DNA of 64,000 bases from DATJIG01 sp050260515 (GTDB lineage: Bacteria; Pseudomonadota; Alphaproteobacteria; SMXQ01), in contig JBLNCI010000006.1 of assembly GCA_050260515.1 (NCBI GenBank), forward strand, positions 47,027 to 111,026, in the 5' to 3' direction. The notes below the pieces were generated by a model, which saw only the letters and a list, made by a program, of their open reading frames with translations, did no database searches and was not told the origin of the DNA. Both the position numbers and the translations under genes were made by a program. Positions 1 through 8,090 of the stretch are shown here, piece by piece. Within the stretch, counting starts at the first letter, position 1. Each line of letters begins with the position of its first letter.

Positions 1-2
1 CG

Positions 3-314
3 GCGGTGAACGACACGATCGTCGTCGCCCGGCTGCCGCAGGGTGCCCGCATCCTCGGCGGCCGGCTCGCCAACGAGGCGATGTCGACCGGCGCCTCGAC
101 CGCGCAGGTGACGATCGGGGTCGCCGGCGACGCCGCTCGCTACCTCGAGGCGAGCTCGGTCGATGCGGCCGGAGGCGTGTCGTTCGCCGACACGCCGGCG
201 CGCAACTTCGGCGACGAGTTCGCGGCGGCGACCGACGTCGTCGCGACCGCGCTCGGCGAGGCGTGGGCCGCCGCCAGGAAGTTCAACGGCTACATCCTGT
301 ACGCCGTCGACTAG
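3..314 (+). CDS. Phage virion protein, 5' end cut off by the window
   Basis: The reading frame is open to the left edge, so the GTG at 6 is probably internal and the protein is truncated at its N-terminus. The visible 100 or so residues are rich in Ala, Gly and Thr, with a beta-structured look and no catalytic motif. Proteins of this style sit between the capsid gene and the tail tubular genes in podovirus-like phages, so a head or head-associated structural role is inferred from position. A strong intrinsic terminator follows 25 bp after the stop, as after the capsid gene of T7. The exact family is not recognised. Confidence 0.55.
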   Translation, partial: AVNDTIVVARLPQGARILGGRLANEAMSTGASTAQVTIGVAGDAARYLEASSVDAAGGVSFADTPARNFGDEFAAATDVVATALGEAWAAARKFNGYILYAVD

Positions 315-339
315 GCGTCCGGCCACGGACGCGTGACGA

Positions 340-372
340 GGGCGGCGGGGCGACCCGCCGCCCTTTTTCTTC
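340..372 (+). terminator. Intrinsic terminator after the phage head gene
   Basis: A perfect 10-bp stem (GGGCGGCGGG at 340-349 pairing with CCCGCCGCCC at 354-363) closes a GCGA tetraloop and is followed directly by TTTTTCTTC. It lies between the truncated virion gene and the tail tubular A gene, the same relative place as the T-phi terminator of T7. Confidence 0.9.
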
Positions 373-391
373 ATCCCGATCGGAATCCGCC

Positions 392-976
392 ATGACCTCG
401 GTCGTCGCCATCTGCAACCGTGCGCTCGACATGCTGGGCGCCGAGCCCGTGACGTCGCTCGCCGACAACACCAAGGCCGCGCGCCTGTGCGCGCGGAATT
501 TCGACGCGGTCCGTGACGCGGTACTGCGCGCCTATCCGTGGAACGCGGCGGTGCGACGGGCGTCGCTGGCCGCGCTGTCGGAGCCGCCCGCGTGGGGTTT
601 CGCGCGGCAGTTCCAGCTTCCCGAGGGGCCGGTGCCCGAACCGTGCCTGCGGATCCTCGCCATCGACGGCGAGACCTGCGGGATGCGCTACCGCATCGAG
701 GGGCGACGCGTGCTCAGCGACGCGGCCGCGCCGCTCGATGTGCTGTACATCGCGCGGATCGAGGATCCGGCGCAGCTCGATCCCATGCTGCAGGACGTGA
801 TCGCGACCCGGCTCGCGGCCGATCTCTCCTACAGCCTCACCGCGTCGGCCGCGCTCGGCCAGGCGCTGATGGAGATCTATCAGGCCAAGCTCGCCGAGGC
901 GCGGGCGACCGACGCGCAGGAGGGCACCGCCGACCGTCTGTTCGCGAGCTGGGGCGTCGACGGAGACCAAACATGA
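392..976 (+). CDS. Phage tail tubular protein A-like (T7 gp11 type)
   Basis: The 194-residue product starts with a pattern typical of the T7 gp11/tail tubular A family: a short helical start, then 'CNRALDMLGAEPV' and 'CARNFDAVRDAVLRAYPWN' around residues 8-50. These proteins form the adaptor ring between portal and nozzle in short-tailed phages. The length matches T7 gp11 (about 196 residues). I chose the ATG at 392 because the open frame extends upstream across the terminator, where no start would be sensible. The stop overlaps the next start as ATGA (973-976), showing translational coupling with the tubular B gene. Family assignment comes from recalled sequence patterns and gene order. Confidence 0.8.
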   Translation: MTSVVAICNRALDMLGAEPVTSLADNTKAARLCARNFDAVRDAVLRAYPWNAAVRRASLAALSEPPAWGFARQFQLPEGPVPEPCLRILAIDGETCGMRYRIEGRRVLSDAAAPLDVLYIARIEDPAQLDPMLQDVIATRLAADLSYSLTASAALGQALMEIYQAKLAEARATDAQEGTADRLFASWGVDGDQT

Positions 977-3219
977 CGCGCGCCTCTCCGCTGCTCGCCT
1001 CGTTCAACGGCGGCGAGTGGTCGCCCAACCTGTACGGGCGCAGCGATCTGTCGCGGTACGGCAGCGCCTGCAAGCGGCTCGAGAACTTCATCCCGCTGGT
1101 GCAGGGCGCGGCGACGCGGCGTCCCGGGACGCGGTTCATTGCCGCGACCAAGGACACCGCCGGGGTCCGGCTGATCCCCTTCGAGTTCTCGATCGCCCAG
1201 GCGTACGTGATCGAGGCCGGCGACGGCTACTTCCGCTTCTACATGGGCGGCGGGCGCATCGAGACCGCGCCGGGCATGCCGTACGAGATCGCGACGCCGT
1301 TCCTTGCCCAGCACCTCGATCGCCTCAAGTGGACGCAATCGGCGGACGTGCTCTACCTCTGCCATCCCGAGCTGCAGCCGCGCAAGCTCACCCGCACCGG
1401 TCACACCAGCTGGACGCTGACGCCGCTCGACGCCCAGGACGGCCCCTACCTCGACGTGAACGGGGACGCGGCGAAGACGCTTCAGCCATCCGGCACGACC
1501 GGGACGATCACCGTCACCGCCGCCGGATTCGCCCCGTTCGCGGCGAGCGACGTCGGCCGGCCGCTGCGGATCCGTCACGGCGTGACGTGGGGCTGGGCGC
1601 GGATCACCGCCTTCATGTCGCCCACCCAGGTGACGGCCGACGTGAAGGCCGCGTTCGCAAGCGCCACCGCCTCGTCGGAGTGGCGGCTTGGTGCGTGGTC
1701 GGCGGCGAACGGTTGGCCCGGGTGCGTCAGCTTCCATGAGGAGCGCCTGGTCTTCGCCGGGAGCCTCTCCAACCCGCAAACGCTGTGGCTGTCCGTGTCG
1801 GGCGAGTTCGAGTCCTTCACGCCGACGCGGCCCGACGGCACCGTACTCGACGACTCGGCGATCACGGTCACCATCGCGGACGACCGGGTCAACGCGATCC
1901 GCTGGCTGTCCTCCGGTAAGGAGCTTGCCATCGGCACGGTCGGCGGCGAGTTCACCGCGGCCGCGTCGAGCCTCAACGAGGCGATCACGCCGTCCAACAT
2001 CACCGTCCGCCGCGAAAGCACGATCGGCGTGGCCGACGCCATGCCTGTCCGCATCGGTCAGTCGGTGCTCTATGTCCAGCGCGCCCGCCGCCGCCTGATG
2101 GAGTTCGGCTACTCGCTCCAGAGCGACGGCCATGTGTCGACCGAGCTCTCGATCCTGGCGCGGCATCTGCTGCGGTCCGGACTGAGGCATATCGCCTGGC
2201 AGCAGGAGCCGTGGTCGGTGCTGTGGGGCTGCCGCGACGACGGCGCGCTGATCGGCGTCACGTACCTGCCGGAGCAGCAGGTTACCGGGTGGCACCGTCA
2301 CAGCCTCGGCGGCACCGGCGTCGCCGTGCTGTCGCTGGCGACGATCCGTGGCTCCGATGGCGACGAACTGTGGCTCGCGGTCGAGCGCACCATCGGCGGT
2401 GTCCCGAAGCGCTCGATCGAGCTTCTGCAACCGGACTTTGCGCCGGATGACGAGAGCAATCGCGGCGCCGCATTCTTCGTCGACTGCGGGCTGACGTTCG
2501 ATGGAACGATGAACGTCGCGCTGACGCCGGGCGCCACGGCCGGCCCCGACGTGATCTTCACCGCTGGCGGCGCCGCCTTCGACGCCGGCAGCGTGGGACG
2601 CGAGATCCACCGCCGTTACGGTCCGGGCGACGCACGACTTGCCCGCGCGGAGGTGACGGCGGTCGCGTCCGCGACGCAGGTGCACGCGCGGATCATCGCG
2701 CCCTTTCCGGACACTGTGACGATTCCCGCCGGCAGCTGGCGTCTGACCGCGAGCACGCTCGGAGGTCTCGACCATCTCGAGGGCGAGACGGTGCAGATCC
2801 TCGCCGATGGCGCGAGCCACGCCGACAAGCAAGTGAGCGGCGGAAGCGTCGTGCTCGACCGCAACGCGGCGGTCGCTCACGTCGGATTGCCCTACCGCAG
2901 CACGCTCGAAACGCTGTCGCTGGAGGCGGGGTCGCTTGCCGGCACGGCGCTATCCAAGGCGAAGCGCATCCATCGCGCCGCGGTGCGCCTACTCGACACG
3001 CTCGGCTGCCGGGTCGGGCGCGACGGCACCCTCGACGAAGTTCTGTTTCGCTCCAGCGCCGATCCGATGGACGAGGGGCCGCAGCTCTTCACCGGCGACA
3101 AGGTCATCGAATTCCCCGCCGGGTGGGATCGCGAGATGACGGTGACCGTGCTTCAGGATCTGCCGTTGCCCTGCACCGTGACCGCGATCGTTCCCCAAGT
3201 GACGACCAATGACGGCTGA
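973..3219 (+). CDS. Phage tail tubular protein B-like (T7 gp12 type nozzle)
   Basis: This 748-residue protein opens with 'ASFNGGEWSPNLYGRSDLSRY' split over residues 7-27, followed by 'CKRLENFIPLVQGAATRRPG', the usual N-terminus of podovirus tail nozzle proteins ('GG(E/V)SP.L.GR.D...Y...C...N..p...G...RRPGT'). The size is close to T7 gp12 (794 residues). It would form the hexameric nozzle of a short, non-contractile tail. The start ATG overlaps the stop of the gp11-like gene by four bases. The frame is open a further 145 codons upstream, but that stretch lies inside the preceding gene and reads as arginine-rich out-of-frame sequence, so I excluded it. Confidence 0.85.
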   Translation: MTRASPLLASFNGGEWSPNLYGRSDLSRYGSACKRLENFIPLVQGAATRRPGTRFIAATKDTAGVRLIPFEFSIAQAYVIEAGDGYFRFYMGGGRIETAPGMPYEIATPFLAQHLDRLKWTQSADVLYLCHPELQPRKLTRTGHTSWTLTPLDAQDGPYLDVNGDAAKTLQPSGTTGTITVTAAGFAPFAASDVGRPLRIRHGVTWGWARITAFMSPTQVTADVKAAFASATASSEWRLGAWSAANGWPGCVSFHEERLVFAGSLSNPQTLWLSVSGEFESFTPTRPDGTVLDDSAITVTIADDRVNAIRWLSSGKELAIGTVGGEFTAAASSLNEAITPSNITVRRESTIGVADAMPVRIGQSVLYVQRARRRLMEFGYSLQSDGHVSTELSILARHLLRSGLRHIAWQQEPWSVLWGCRDDGALIGVTYLPEQQVTGWHRHSLGGTGVAVLSLATIRGSDGDELWLAVERTIGGVPKRSIELLQPDFAPDDESNRGAAFFVDCGLTFDGTMNVALTPGATAGPDVIFTAGGAAFDAGSVGREIHRRYGPGDARLARAEVTAVASATQVHARIIAPFPDTVTIPAGSWRLTASTLGGLDHLEGETVQILADGASHADKQVSGGSVVLDRNAAVAHVGLPYRSTLETLSLEAGSLAGTALSKAKRIHRAAVRLLDTLGCRVGRDGTLDEVLFRSSADPMDEGPQLFTGDKVIEFPAGWDREMTVTVLQDLPLPCTVTAIVPQVTTNDG

Positions 3220-3254
3220 TCGGCCGCTGGACACACCAAGAAAGGATTTTTCCG

Positions 3255-3641
3255 ATGTGCTACATGGCCGCAATTCCGATCGCCCTGGCGGCGGCATCCA
3301 CTCTCCAGAGCATGCAAGCCGCGCGCGCGCAGGCGTCGGCCCAGCGGCAGATCGCGGACGTCGCTCGCGAGCAAGGCCAGATCGCGGCGGAGGCCGTGCG
3401 AAATCGCTCGGCCGCGACGCTTGCGTCGGCGCGGGTGGGACTTTCGCGCGCGGGGATCACTCCCGACGGCTCGCCCGCGGATGTGCTCGCTGCCAATGCA
3501 GCGGCCGACGAGCTCGGCGCCCAGACCGCGGCGTGGCGTGGCCTCGCCCGCCCTGGACCGTATGGCGGCGCCGTCGCGCAATCGAATCTCCGAGCCGCGT
3601 CGCTTGCCATCCGGCAGCTCGGCTCGATGTGGGCCAACTGA
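3255..3641 (+). CDS. Small phage internal virion-like protein
   Basis: The 128-residue product begins 'MCYMAAIPIALAAASTLQ' and continues as a long Ala/Gln/Arg-rich helix, with 'GITPDGSPADVLAANAAADEL' spread over about residues 67-87. This small, helical, Ala-rich layout with a hydrophobic N-terminus, placed straight after the nozzle gene, is seen in T7 gp14-like internal (ejection) proteins of podoviruses. The ATG at 3255 is preceded by AAGAAAGGA. No gp15-like or gp16-like genes follow, which is unusual for a T7-type module. The function is inferred from position and composition only. Confidence 0.6.
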   Translation: MCYMAAIPIALAAASTLQSMQAARAQASAQRQIADVAREQGQIAAEAVRNRSAATLASARVGLSRAGITPDGSPADVLAANAAADELGAQTAAWRGLARPGPYGGAVAQSNLRAASLAIRQLGSMWAN

Positions 3642-3663
3642 TCCCAGCACTGGTGAGGAAGCG

Positions 3664-5445
3664 ATGACGATCTCCACCACCACGACTCGCGTCGCCTATG
3701 AGGGCGACGGGGTCACCACCGCGTTCGCGGTGCCGTTCCCGTTCTTCGCCGCCGCCGAACTCGAGGTCATCGACCGCACCGAGTCGTCCGGCGCGGAAAC
3801 GACGCTCGCACTCGGCATCGATTACACGGTGACGGGAGGCCAGGGCGGGACAGGCACCGTCAGCGCTACCGCCGCGCCGCCGGCCGGATCGCAATGGGTG
3901 ATTCGCCGGAAGACGGCGAAGACCCAGACGACCGACTACGCGCCCAACGATCCGTTTCCGGCCGAGACCCACGAAAAGGCACTCGACCGCCTGACGATGA
4001 TCGCCCAGGAGCTCGGGGAGGCCGCGGACCGTGCGGTCAAATTCCCGAAGACCGATGCCGCGACACTCTCCGCCACGCTCCCCCCGAGCGTCGATCGCGC
4101 GACGAAGGTCCTCGCCTTCGACGCGTCCGGCGCGCCGACGGTCGGAACGATGACGCTCGCCGCCCTCGAGGCCGGGGCGACCGATGCCGCGGCCTCCGCC
4201 ACCGCTGCCGCGGCATCGGCCTCCGCCGCCGCGACCTCGGCGACCGGGGCCTCCGCATCCGCCACATCGGCCGCGACCTCGGCCGCGGCCGCGCAGGCGG
4301 CGGCGGCCAGCGTCGGCTTCTCGGACGTGGTGTTCCTGACCGTCGCGGACAGCCCTTACACCATCACCGCGGCGCACAGCGGCAAGCTGTTCAACGTCGA
4401 CACCTCGGGCGGGGCCTTCACGTTCAACCTGCCGCAGATCTCGACGCTGACGCTGCCGTTCATGGTCGGCATCAAGAAAGCGACCTCCGACGCCAACAAC
4501 GTCACCGTCAATCGGGGCGGAACGGATCTTTTCGACAGCGGCGCGAGTTCCAAGACCATCGGCAGCGTGTTCGGGACGACGCTGATCCCCGACAAGGACC
4601 CGACCCCGGACAAGTGGACGGCGGCGGACTGGGCCGGGGCGTCGATCGCCGGCAATAGCATCACAAACGGCCTGCTCGCCCAGATGCCGGCGCGAACCAT
4701 CAAGGGCAACAACACCGGAGCGACCGCCAACGCCTCCGACATCGCGGCCGGTCAGCTGCCGGCGACGAACACGAATGACGCCGCCGCGTCTGGCTCCGTC
4801 GGCGAATACATCGAGGCCACGGCGAGCAACACGTCGGCCACGGTGACGATGACCATCGCGTCGCCGTGCGTGGTGACGTGGTCGGCGCACGGCTTCTCGA
4901 CCACGACCCCGACGCCGGTATTTTTCACGACCACGGGTGCGCTGCCGACCGGGCTCTCGGCCAACACGACCTACTGGACGATCCCGAGCAGCGTCACGCC
5001 GAACACGTTCCAGCTCGCGTCCTCGATCTCGAACGCCTACGCGGGCACGGCGATCAACACGTCTGGTTCGCAGAGCGGGACGCACACCGCTTTGAACAAT
5101 AACGCTCTCACAAACGGATCTGCGCTCGACTGCTTGGGCGTCCAGCTCACCGCCGGAGATTGGGACGTCGAGGCAATGGGCTATTTCACGTTCGGAGCGT
5201 CAACGACGACCACGTTCCAAAAAATCGCCGTCGCCACGTCCTCCAACGCATCGGTGATCACGCCGGGGAAATTCCAGGCCAACTCCGCGACGATGCCGAC
5301 GGGTCCGAGCGATTTCGGTCTAACGCTGTCGAGGGTCCGCTTCAGCCTGAACGCGACCACCATCGTGTATCTGAATACCCGCGCCAATTTTGCCGCGAGC
5401 ACGGCCTACGGGTTCGGCACCATGACAGCCAGAAGGGTGAGGTGA
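3664..5445 (+). CDS. Phage tail fibre protein with T7-type N-terminal domain
   Basis: The 593-residue protein has three parts. Residues 1-130 match the T7 tail-fibre attachment domain ('YEGDGVTTAFAVPFPFF', then 'DYAPNDPFPAETHEKALDRL' near 91-110). Residues about 170-217 are almost pure Ala/Ser/Thr and likely form a trimeric shaft. The rest is beta-rich and low in charge, ending in 'AYGFGTMTARRVR', probably the receptor-binding tip. The ATG at 3664 follows GAGGAAGCG. It sits downstream of the nozzle and internal-virion genes, as gp17 does in T7. The tip determines host range, and its receptor cannot be read from the sequence. Confidence 0.85.
   Translation: MTISTTTTRVAYEGDGVTTAFAVPFPFFAAAELEVIDRTESSGAETTLALGIDYTVTGGQGGTGTVSATAAPPAGSQWVIRRKTAKTQTTDYAPNDPFPAETHEKALDRLTMIAQELGEAADRAVKFPKTDAATLSATLPPSVDRATKVLAFDASGAPTVGTMTLAALEAGATDAAASATAAAASASAAATSATGASASATSAATSAAAAQAAAASVGFSDVVFLTVADSPYTITAAHSGKLFNVDTSGGAFTFNLPQISTLTLPFMVGIKKATSDANNVTVNRGGTDLFDSGASSKTIGSVFGTTLIPDKDPTPDKWTAADWAGASIAGNSITNGLLAQMPARTIKGNNTGATANASDIAAGQLPATNTNDAAASGSVGEYIEATASNTSATVTMTIASPCVVTWSAHGFSTTTPTPVFFTTTGALPTGLSANTTYWTIPSSVTPNTFQLASSISNAYAGTAINTSGSQSGTHTALNNNALTNGSALDCLGVQLTAGDWDVEAMGYFTFGASTTTTFQKIAVATSSNASVITPGKFQANSATMPTGPSDFGLTLSRVRFSLNATTIVYLNTRANFAASTAYGFGTMTARRVR
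4168..4312 (+). repeat. Low-complexity Ala/Ser/Thr-coding stretch inside the fibre gene
   Basis: GCC/GCG/GCA alanine codons mixed with Ser and Thr codons encode the fibre shaft (about residues 170-217). It is a coding repeat, probably adjustable in length by recombination, and not a mobile or CRISPR repeat. Confidence 0.7.
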
Positions 5446-5463
5446 TATAAATGTCGGCAACCA

Positions 5464-6318
5464 ATGGACCGGCGCGGATTCCTGACTGCTCTTGCGCTCA
5501 CGGCGGCATGGCCTCTAAGGAGCCTCGCTGTGGCTAGAACCTTTTGGACAACGCGCCCGACGTTCCACGTCGATCCCGTCAATGGCGACGACTCGAACGA
5601 CGGTATCGCGCTCCCCTTCAAGACCATCGCCGGGGCATACAAGGCCCTCAAGTCGAAGCACGACTTCGGAGACAATAGCCCGATCGTTCAGCTTGCCGAT
5701 GGCAATTACTACGCCGGACCGGACGGGTACGTTCTTTTCGCCTTCGGAACGCCGGTCGGTGCCGAGCTGATCAAGATCGTCGGCAACATGGCTCACCCCG
5801 AAAACGTGAAGATATGGGCCGATGCCTTGATGCCGGCGATTTATCTGCGGGACCACGCGATCCTCCAGATCGATGGCGTTACGTTCAAAGCCTCCGGCAG
5901 CTATTCCAAGGCGGTCTTCAACGAGGGACAGGGCGCGGTCGTCGATATTGCGAACTGCCGTTTCGACGCGATGCCGCTCGGGACTCACCTCGTCGGCAAC
6001 ACGGGCGGCTTCTTCAACGTCGGTGGACACAACTACATCGACGGCGGGGCATACGCCCACCTCCGCATTTCGAGTGCCGTGCAGTTCTCCTACAACGGCA
6101 CGCTGACCGTCGCTGGTGGGCTGGAGTTCCGGGACGCCAGCAACAACCGGGGGCCATTCGCGCAGGTCGCGGACGGAGCGCGCCTTTATGGGGGCGTGAC
6201 AGTGGACGGTGCCGGTGCGGGCTCAAACACGGTGGCCACGAAATATCAGGTGATCAACGCCACGCTGATTTCGGACGGCACCGTGTGGCCCGGCGACGTC
6301 TCCGGCACGATTTCCTAA
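5464..6318 (+). CDS. Right-handed beta-helix (tailspike-like) protein with possible Tat signal
   Basis: After a 22-residue N-terminus the protein reads 'FHVDPVNGDDSNDG' near residue 34, the usual entrance of parallel beta-helix proteins of the pectate-lyase-like/DUF1565 kind, followed by repeated beta strands with Gly/Asn turns to residue 284. In phages such folds form tailspikes or accessory spikes that bind or cut surface polysaccharide. No catalytic residues can be named. With the ATG at 5464 the N-terminus is 'MDRRGFLTALAL', a textbook twin-arginine signal. However, a GTG at 5530 with AAGGAG seven bases upstream would give a protein starting right at the beta-helix. Which start is used decides whether it is exported or a virion part. 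Confidence 0.65.
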   Translation: MDRRGFLTALALTAAWPLRSLAVARTFWTTRPTFHVDPVNGDDSNDGIALPFKTIAGAYKALKSKHDFGDNSPIVQLADGNYYAGPDGYVLFAFGTPVGAELIKIVGNMAHPENVKIWADALMPAIYLRDHAILQIDGVTFKASGSYSKAVFNEGQGAVVDIANCRFDAMPLGTHLVGNTGGFFNVGGHNYIDGGAYAHLRISSAVQFSYNGTLTVAGGLEFRDASNNRGPFAQVADGARLYGGVTVDGAGAGSNTVATKYQVINATLISDGTVWPGDVSGTIS

Positions 6319-6379
6319 CAGCGCGCACCCGGTAGCGGCGGCAACCACCAGCGGATCACCTTCCCTGTAGGAGAAAGTT

Positions 6380-7330
6380 TTGTCCGGAAGTTTTTTTCGA
6401 AGGATTGACCTCGCTGGGATCTCCGCGCTGAAGAAAAGCACGCTGGACTATCTCGTCGAGAAAGCCTCGAAGACAATCGAGGATGAGGCAGCTGTCAGTG
6501 AACTTCATCGGCAAATTGCGCAGCACCAGGCGACGATCGCGCAGATAAACCAAAAGCTCCATGAGGTTTCGATCGCCCTCCAGGAGAAGGAAAGCCGTGA
6601 CTATCAGTCGGTCATGGCGCTCCAGGCGACGCTTGCGGGCCTCAAGGATCTAGATCCCGGCTTTGCCCCCATCTACGAGGCGTGCAAGCCATTCACGATG
6701 ACCTCTGCAGAGCGACTCTACGGCCTATACAAAGCCGTGGAGTACATCGTGAACAACAAAATCCCGGGGGATCTGGTCGAAACCGGCGTCTGGAGAGGCG
6801 GCAGCATGATGCTCGTCGCTCAGACGCTGCTCGCATTGGGAGAGAAGAACCGCCGCCTCTTCCTTTTCGACACCTACGAAGGGCATCCCAAGCCCGACGC
6901 CGAGCTCGACGTCGATCTCTGGGGTAATCGAGCAATCGAAGATTGGCAGCGTCACCAGAAGACGGATGAAGGAAGTGGCTGGGGCTACGTGTCGCTCGAA
7001 GAAGTTCGGGCGAACATGCAAAGCACCGGCTATCCGATGGAGAACGTCGTTTGCGTCAAAGGCATGGTCGAAGAAACCGTCGCGGAAAACTCGCCGGGCC
7101 AGATCTCGCTCCTTCGTCTCGATACCGACTGGTATCAGTCGACAAAGATCACGCTGGAGATTTGCTACCCACGGCTGAGTCCGAACGGTGTCCTCATCAT
7201 TGACGATTACGGGCATTACCGGGGTCAGCGTCAGGCCGTCGATGCCTATTTCCGCGATCGACAGATGCCCCTCCTCAATCGTCTCGATTACAGCTGCCGC
7301 TTGGCGGTGAAGCCCACCGATCAAGGTTGA
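6380..7330 (+). CDS. TylF/macrocin-type O-methyltransferase carried by the prophage
   Basis: Residues 35-90 look like a coiled coil. Residues 100-316 are a TylF-family SAM-dependent O-methyltransferase: 'ETGVWRGGS' (134-142) for SAM binding, 'DTYEG' (164-168), 'RLDTDWYQST' (246-255) and 'DDYGHYRG' (275-282), whose aspartates bind Mg2+ in TylF/MycF. These enzymes methylate sugar hydroxyls in antibiotics and surface glycans. The start is TTG with GGAGA eight bases upstream. The gene lies between a beta-helix protein and the lysis genes. Its base composition is visibly lower in GC than its neighbours (31 of 60 in 6541-6600 by hand count), suggesting separate acquisition. A role in modifying host surface glycan is inference. 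Confidence 0.8.
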   Translation: MSGSFFRRIDLAGISALKKSTLDYLVEKASKTIEDEAAVSELHRQIAQHQATIAQINQKLHEVSIALQEKESRDYQSVMALQATLAGLKDLDPGFAPIYEACKPFTMTSAERLYGLYKAVEYIVNNKIPGDLVETGVWRGGSMMLVAQTLLALGEKNRRLFLFDTYEGHPKPDAELDVDLWGNRAIEDWQRHQKTDEGSGWGYVSLEEVRANMQSTGYPMENVVCVKGMVEETVAENSPGQISLLRLDTDWYQSTKITLEICYPRLSPNGVLIIDDYGHYRGQRQAVDAYFRDRQMPLLNRLDYSCRLAVKPTDQG

Positions 7331-7393
7331 GCCATCAACGCGCACGCCGATCCGTTGCGCGCCGTATTCGCACCCTGACATCGCAAAATTGAA

Positions 7394-7420
7394 CCCCCGA
7401 CCGGATGTCTCCGGCGGGGG
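7394..7420 (+). terminator. GC-rich hairpin after the methyltransferase gene
   Basis: CCCCCG-A-CCGG (7394-7404) pairs with CCGG-CGGGGG (7411-7420) around a six-base loop, with a single bulged A. There is no T tract, so it may pause transcription or be structural rather than a complete intrinsic terminator. It separates the methyltransferase gene from the lysis cassette. Confidence 0.4.
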
Positions 7421-7479
7421 CCGCACGTCGTCCGTTGGCGCGGACGGCGCATGCACGCACCACCTCATCGGGGATTGCC

Positions 7480-7677
7480 TTGAACCACGACACAGCCAAA
7501 CACGCGGCCGATTGGGCCGCGGGCGGGATCACGCTCGCGGTCATTGTGCAATGGCTTCCCCCGGTCGCCGCGGCCGTGACGATCATCTATACGCTGATCC
7601 GGATCTGGGAGACCCAGACCGCGCGTCGACTGCTCAGGGCCGTGTGCGAGCGGTGCGCGGCATGGTGGGAGGCGTGA
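7480..7677 (+). CDS. Small phage membrane protein, putative holin
   Basis: The 65-residue product starts 'MNHDTAKHAADWAAGGITL' from a TTG with GGGGA five bases upstream, then has one or two membrane segments ('TLAVIVQWLPPVAAAVTIIYTLIRI' split, about residues 18-42) and a basic Arg/Trp-rich tail. Phage proteins of this form ('...WLP..AA..T..Y..IRI.ET...') commonly precede the endolysin and are called holins. It overlaps the endolysin gene by 16 bp (or by four as GTGA if the GTG at 7674 is the endolysin start), so the two are translated together. Confidence 0.6.
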   Translation: MNHDTAKHAADWAAGGITLAVIVQWLPPVAAAVTIIYTLIRIWETQTARRLLRAVCERCAAWWEA

Positions 7678-8090
7678 CGTTCGACCTCGCGGCACTCACC
7701 GCCGAGCTGATCCGCGACGAGGGGCTGAAGCTGAAGCCCTACCGCTGCACGGCGGGCCGACTCACCATCGGAGTCGGTCGGAACCTGGTCGACAAGGGGA
7801 TCACGGAACCGGAAGCCAAAGACCTCCTGGCCAACGACATCGTTGACGCCGCCGATGGGCTCGACAAGGCCGTGCCGTGGTGGCGGTCGCTCTCGGATGC
7901 TCGGCAGAGGGCTTTGATGAACATGGCCTTCAACATGGGAATTGCGGGGCTTCTCGGCTTCCGCCGGATGCTCGGATTCATGGCGAAGGGCGATTTCACC
8001 AGCGCCGCCGCGGAAGCGCGGGCATCGAAGTGGGCCGCGCAGGTTGGCTCCCGCGCCCAGCGCATCGCGCAGATGATCGAGGAGGGCTAG
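7662..8090 (+). CDS. Endolysin, GH24 lysozyme (T4-lysozyme family)
   Basis: A muramidase that cuts the peptidoglycan glycan strand for host lysis. The catalytic block reads 'RDEGLKLKPYRC' followed by 'TAGRLTIGVGRN', with the spacing of T4 lysozyme: Glu20 as general acid, Cys29 in place of the T4 Asp20, and Thr35 as the T4 Thr26 equivalent. The Glu-Cys-Thr variant is common in this family. At 142 residues it is a single-domain enzyme with no signal peptide, so it needs a holin for access. The ATG at 7662 is given; the GTG at 7674 is an alternative and would overlap the holin stop as GTGA. The next gene, a second holin, starts at the very next base after the stop. Confidence 0.9.
   Translation: MVGGVTFDLAALTAELIRDEGLKLKPYRCTAGRLTIGVGRNLVDKGITEPEAKDLLANDIVDAADGLDKAVPWWRSLSDARQRALMNMAFNMGIAGLLGFRRMLGFMAKGDFTSAAAEARASKWAAQVGSRAQRIAQMIEEG

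Noticed and set aside
538..972. Extension of the tail tubular B gene 145 codons upstream
   Set aside because: The stretch lies inside the gp11-like gene in another frame, is Arg-rich and has no start with a ribosome site; the ATG at 973 overlaps the previous stop as ATGA.
880..2880. 666-codon frame antisense to the tail tubular B gene
   Set aside because: High-GC shadow of the + strand gene with no family features. Similar long shadows opposite tctAB, msbA and others were dropped for the same reason.
4168..4312. CRISPR or mobile repeat inside the fibre gene
   Set aside because: The repetition is codon-level Ala/Ser/Thr low complexity in an intact reading frame. No CRISPR array was seen anywhere in the window.
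5451..5537. 28-codon frame starting at the ATG at 5451
   Set aside because: It has a ribosome-like GAGGTG upstream but no recognisable product and overlaps the beta-helix gene; it may only help re-initiation.
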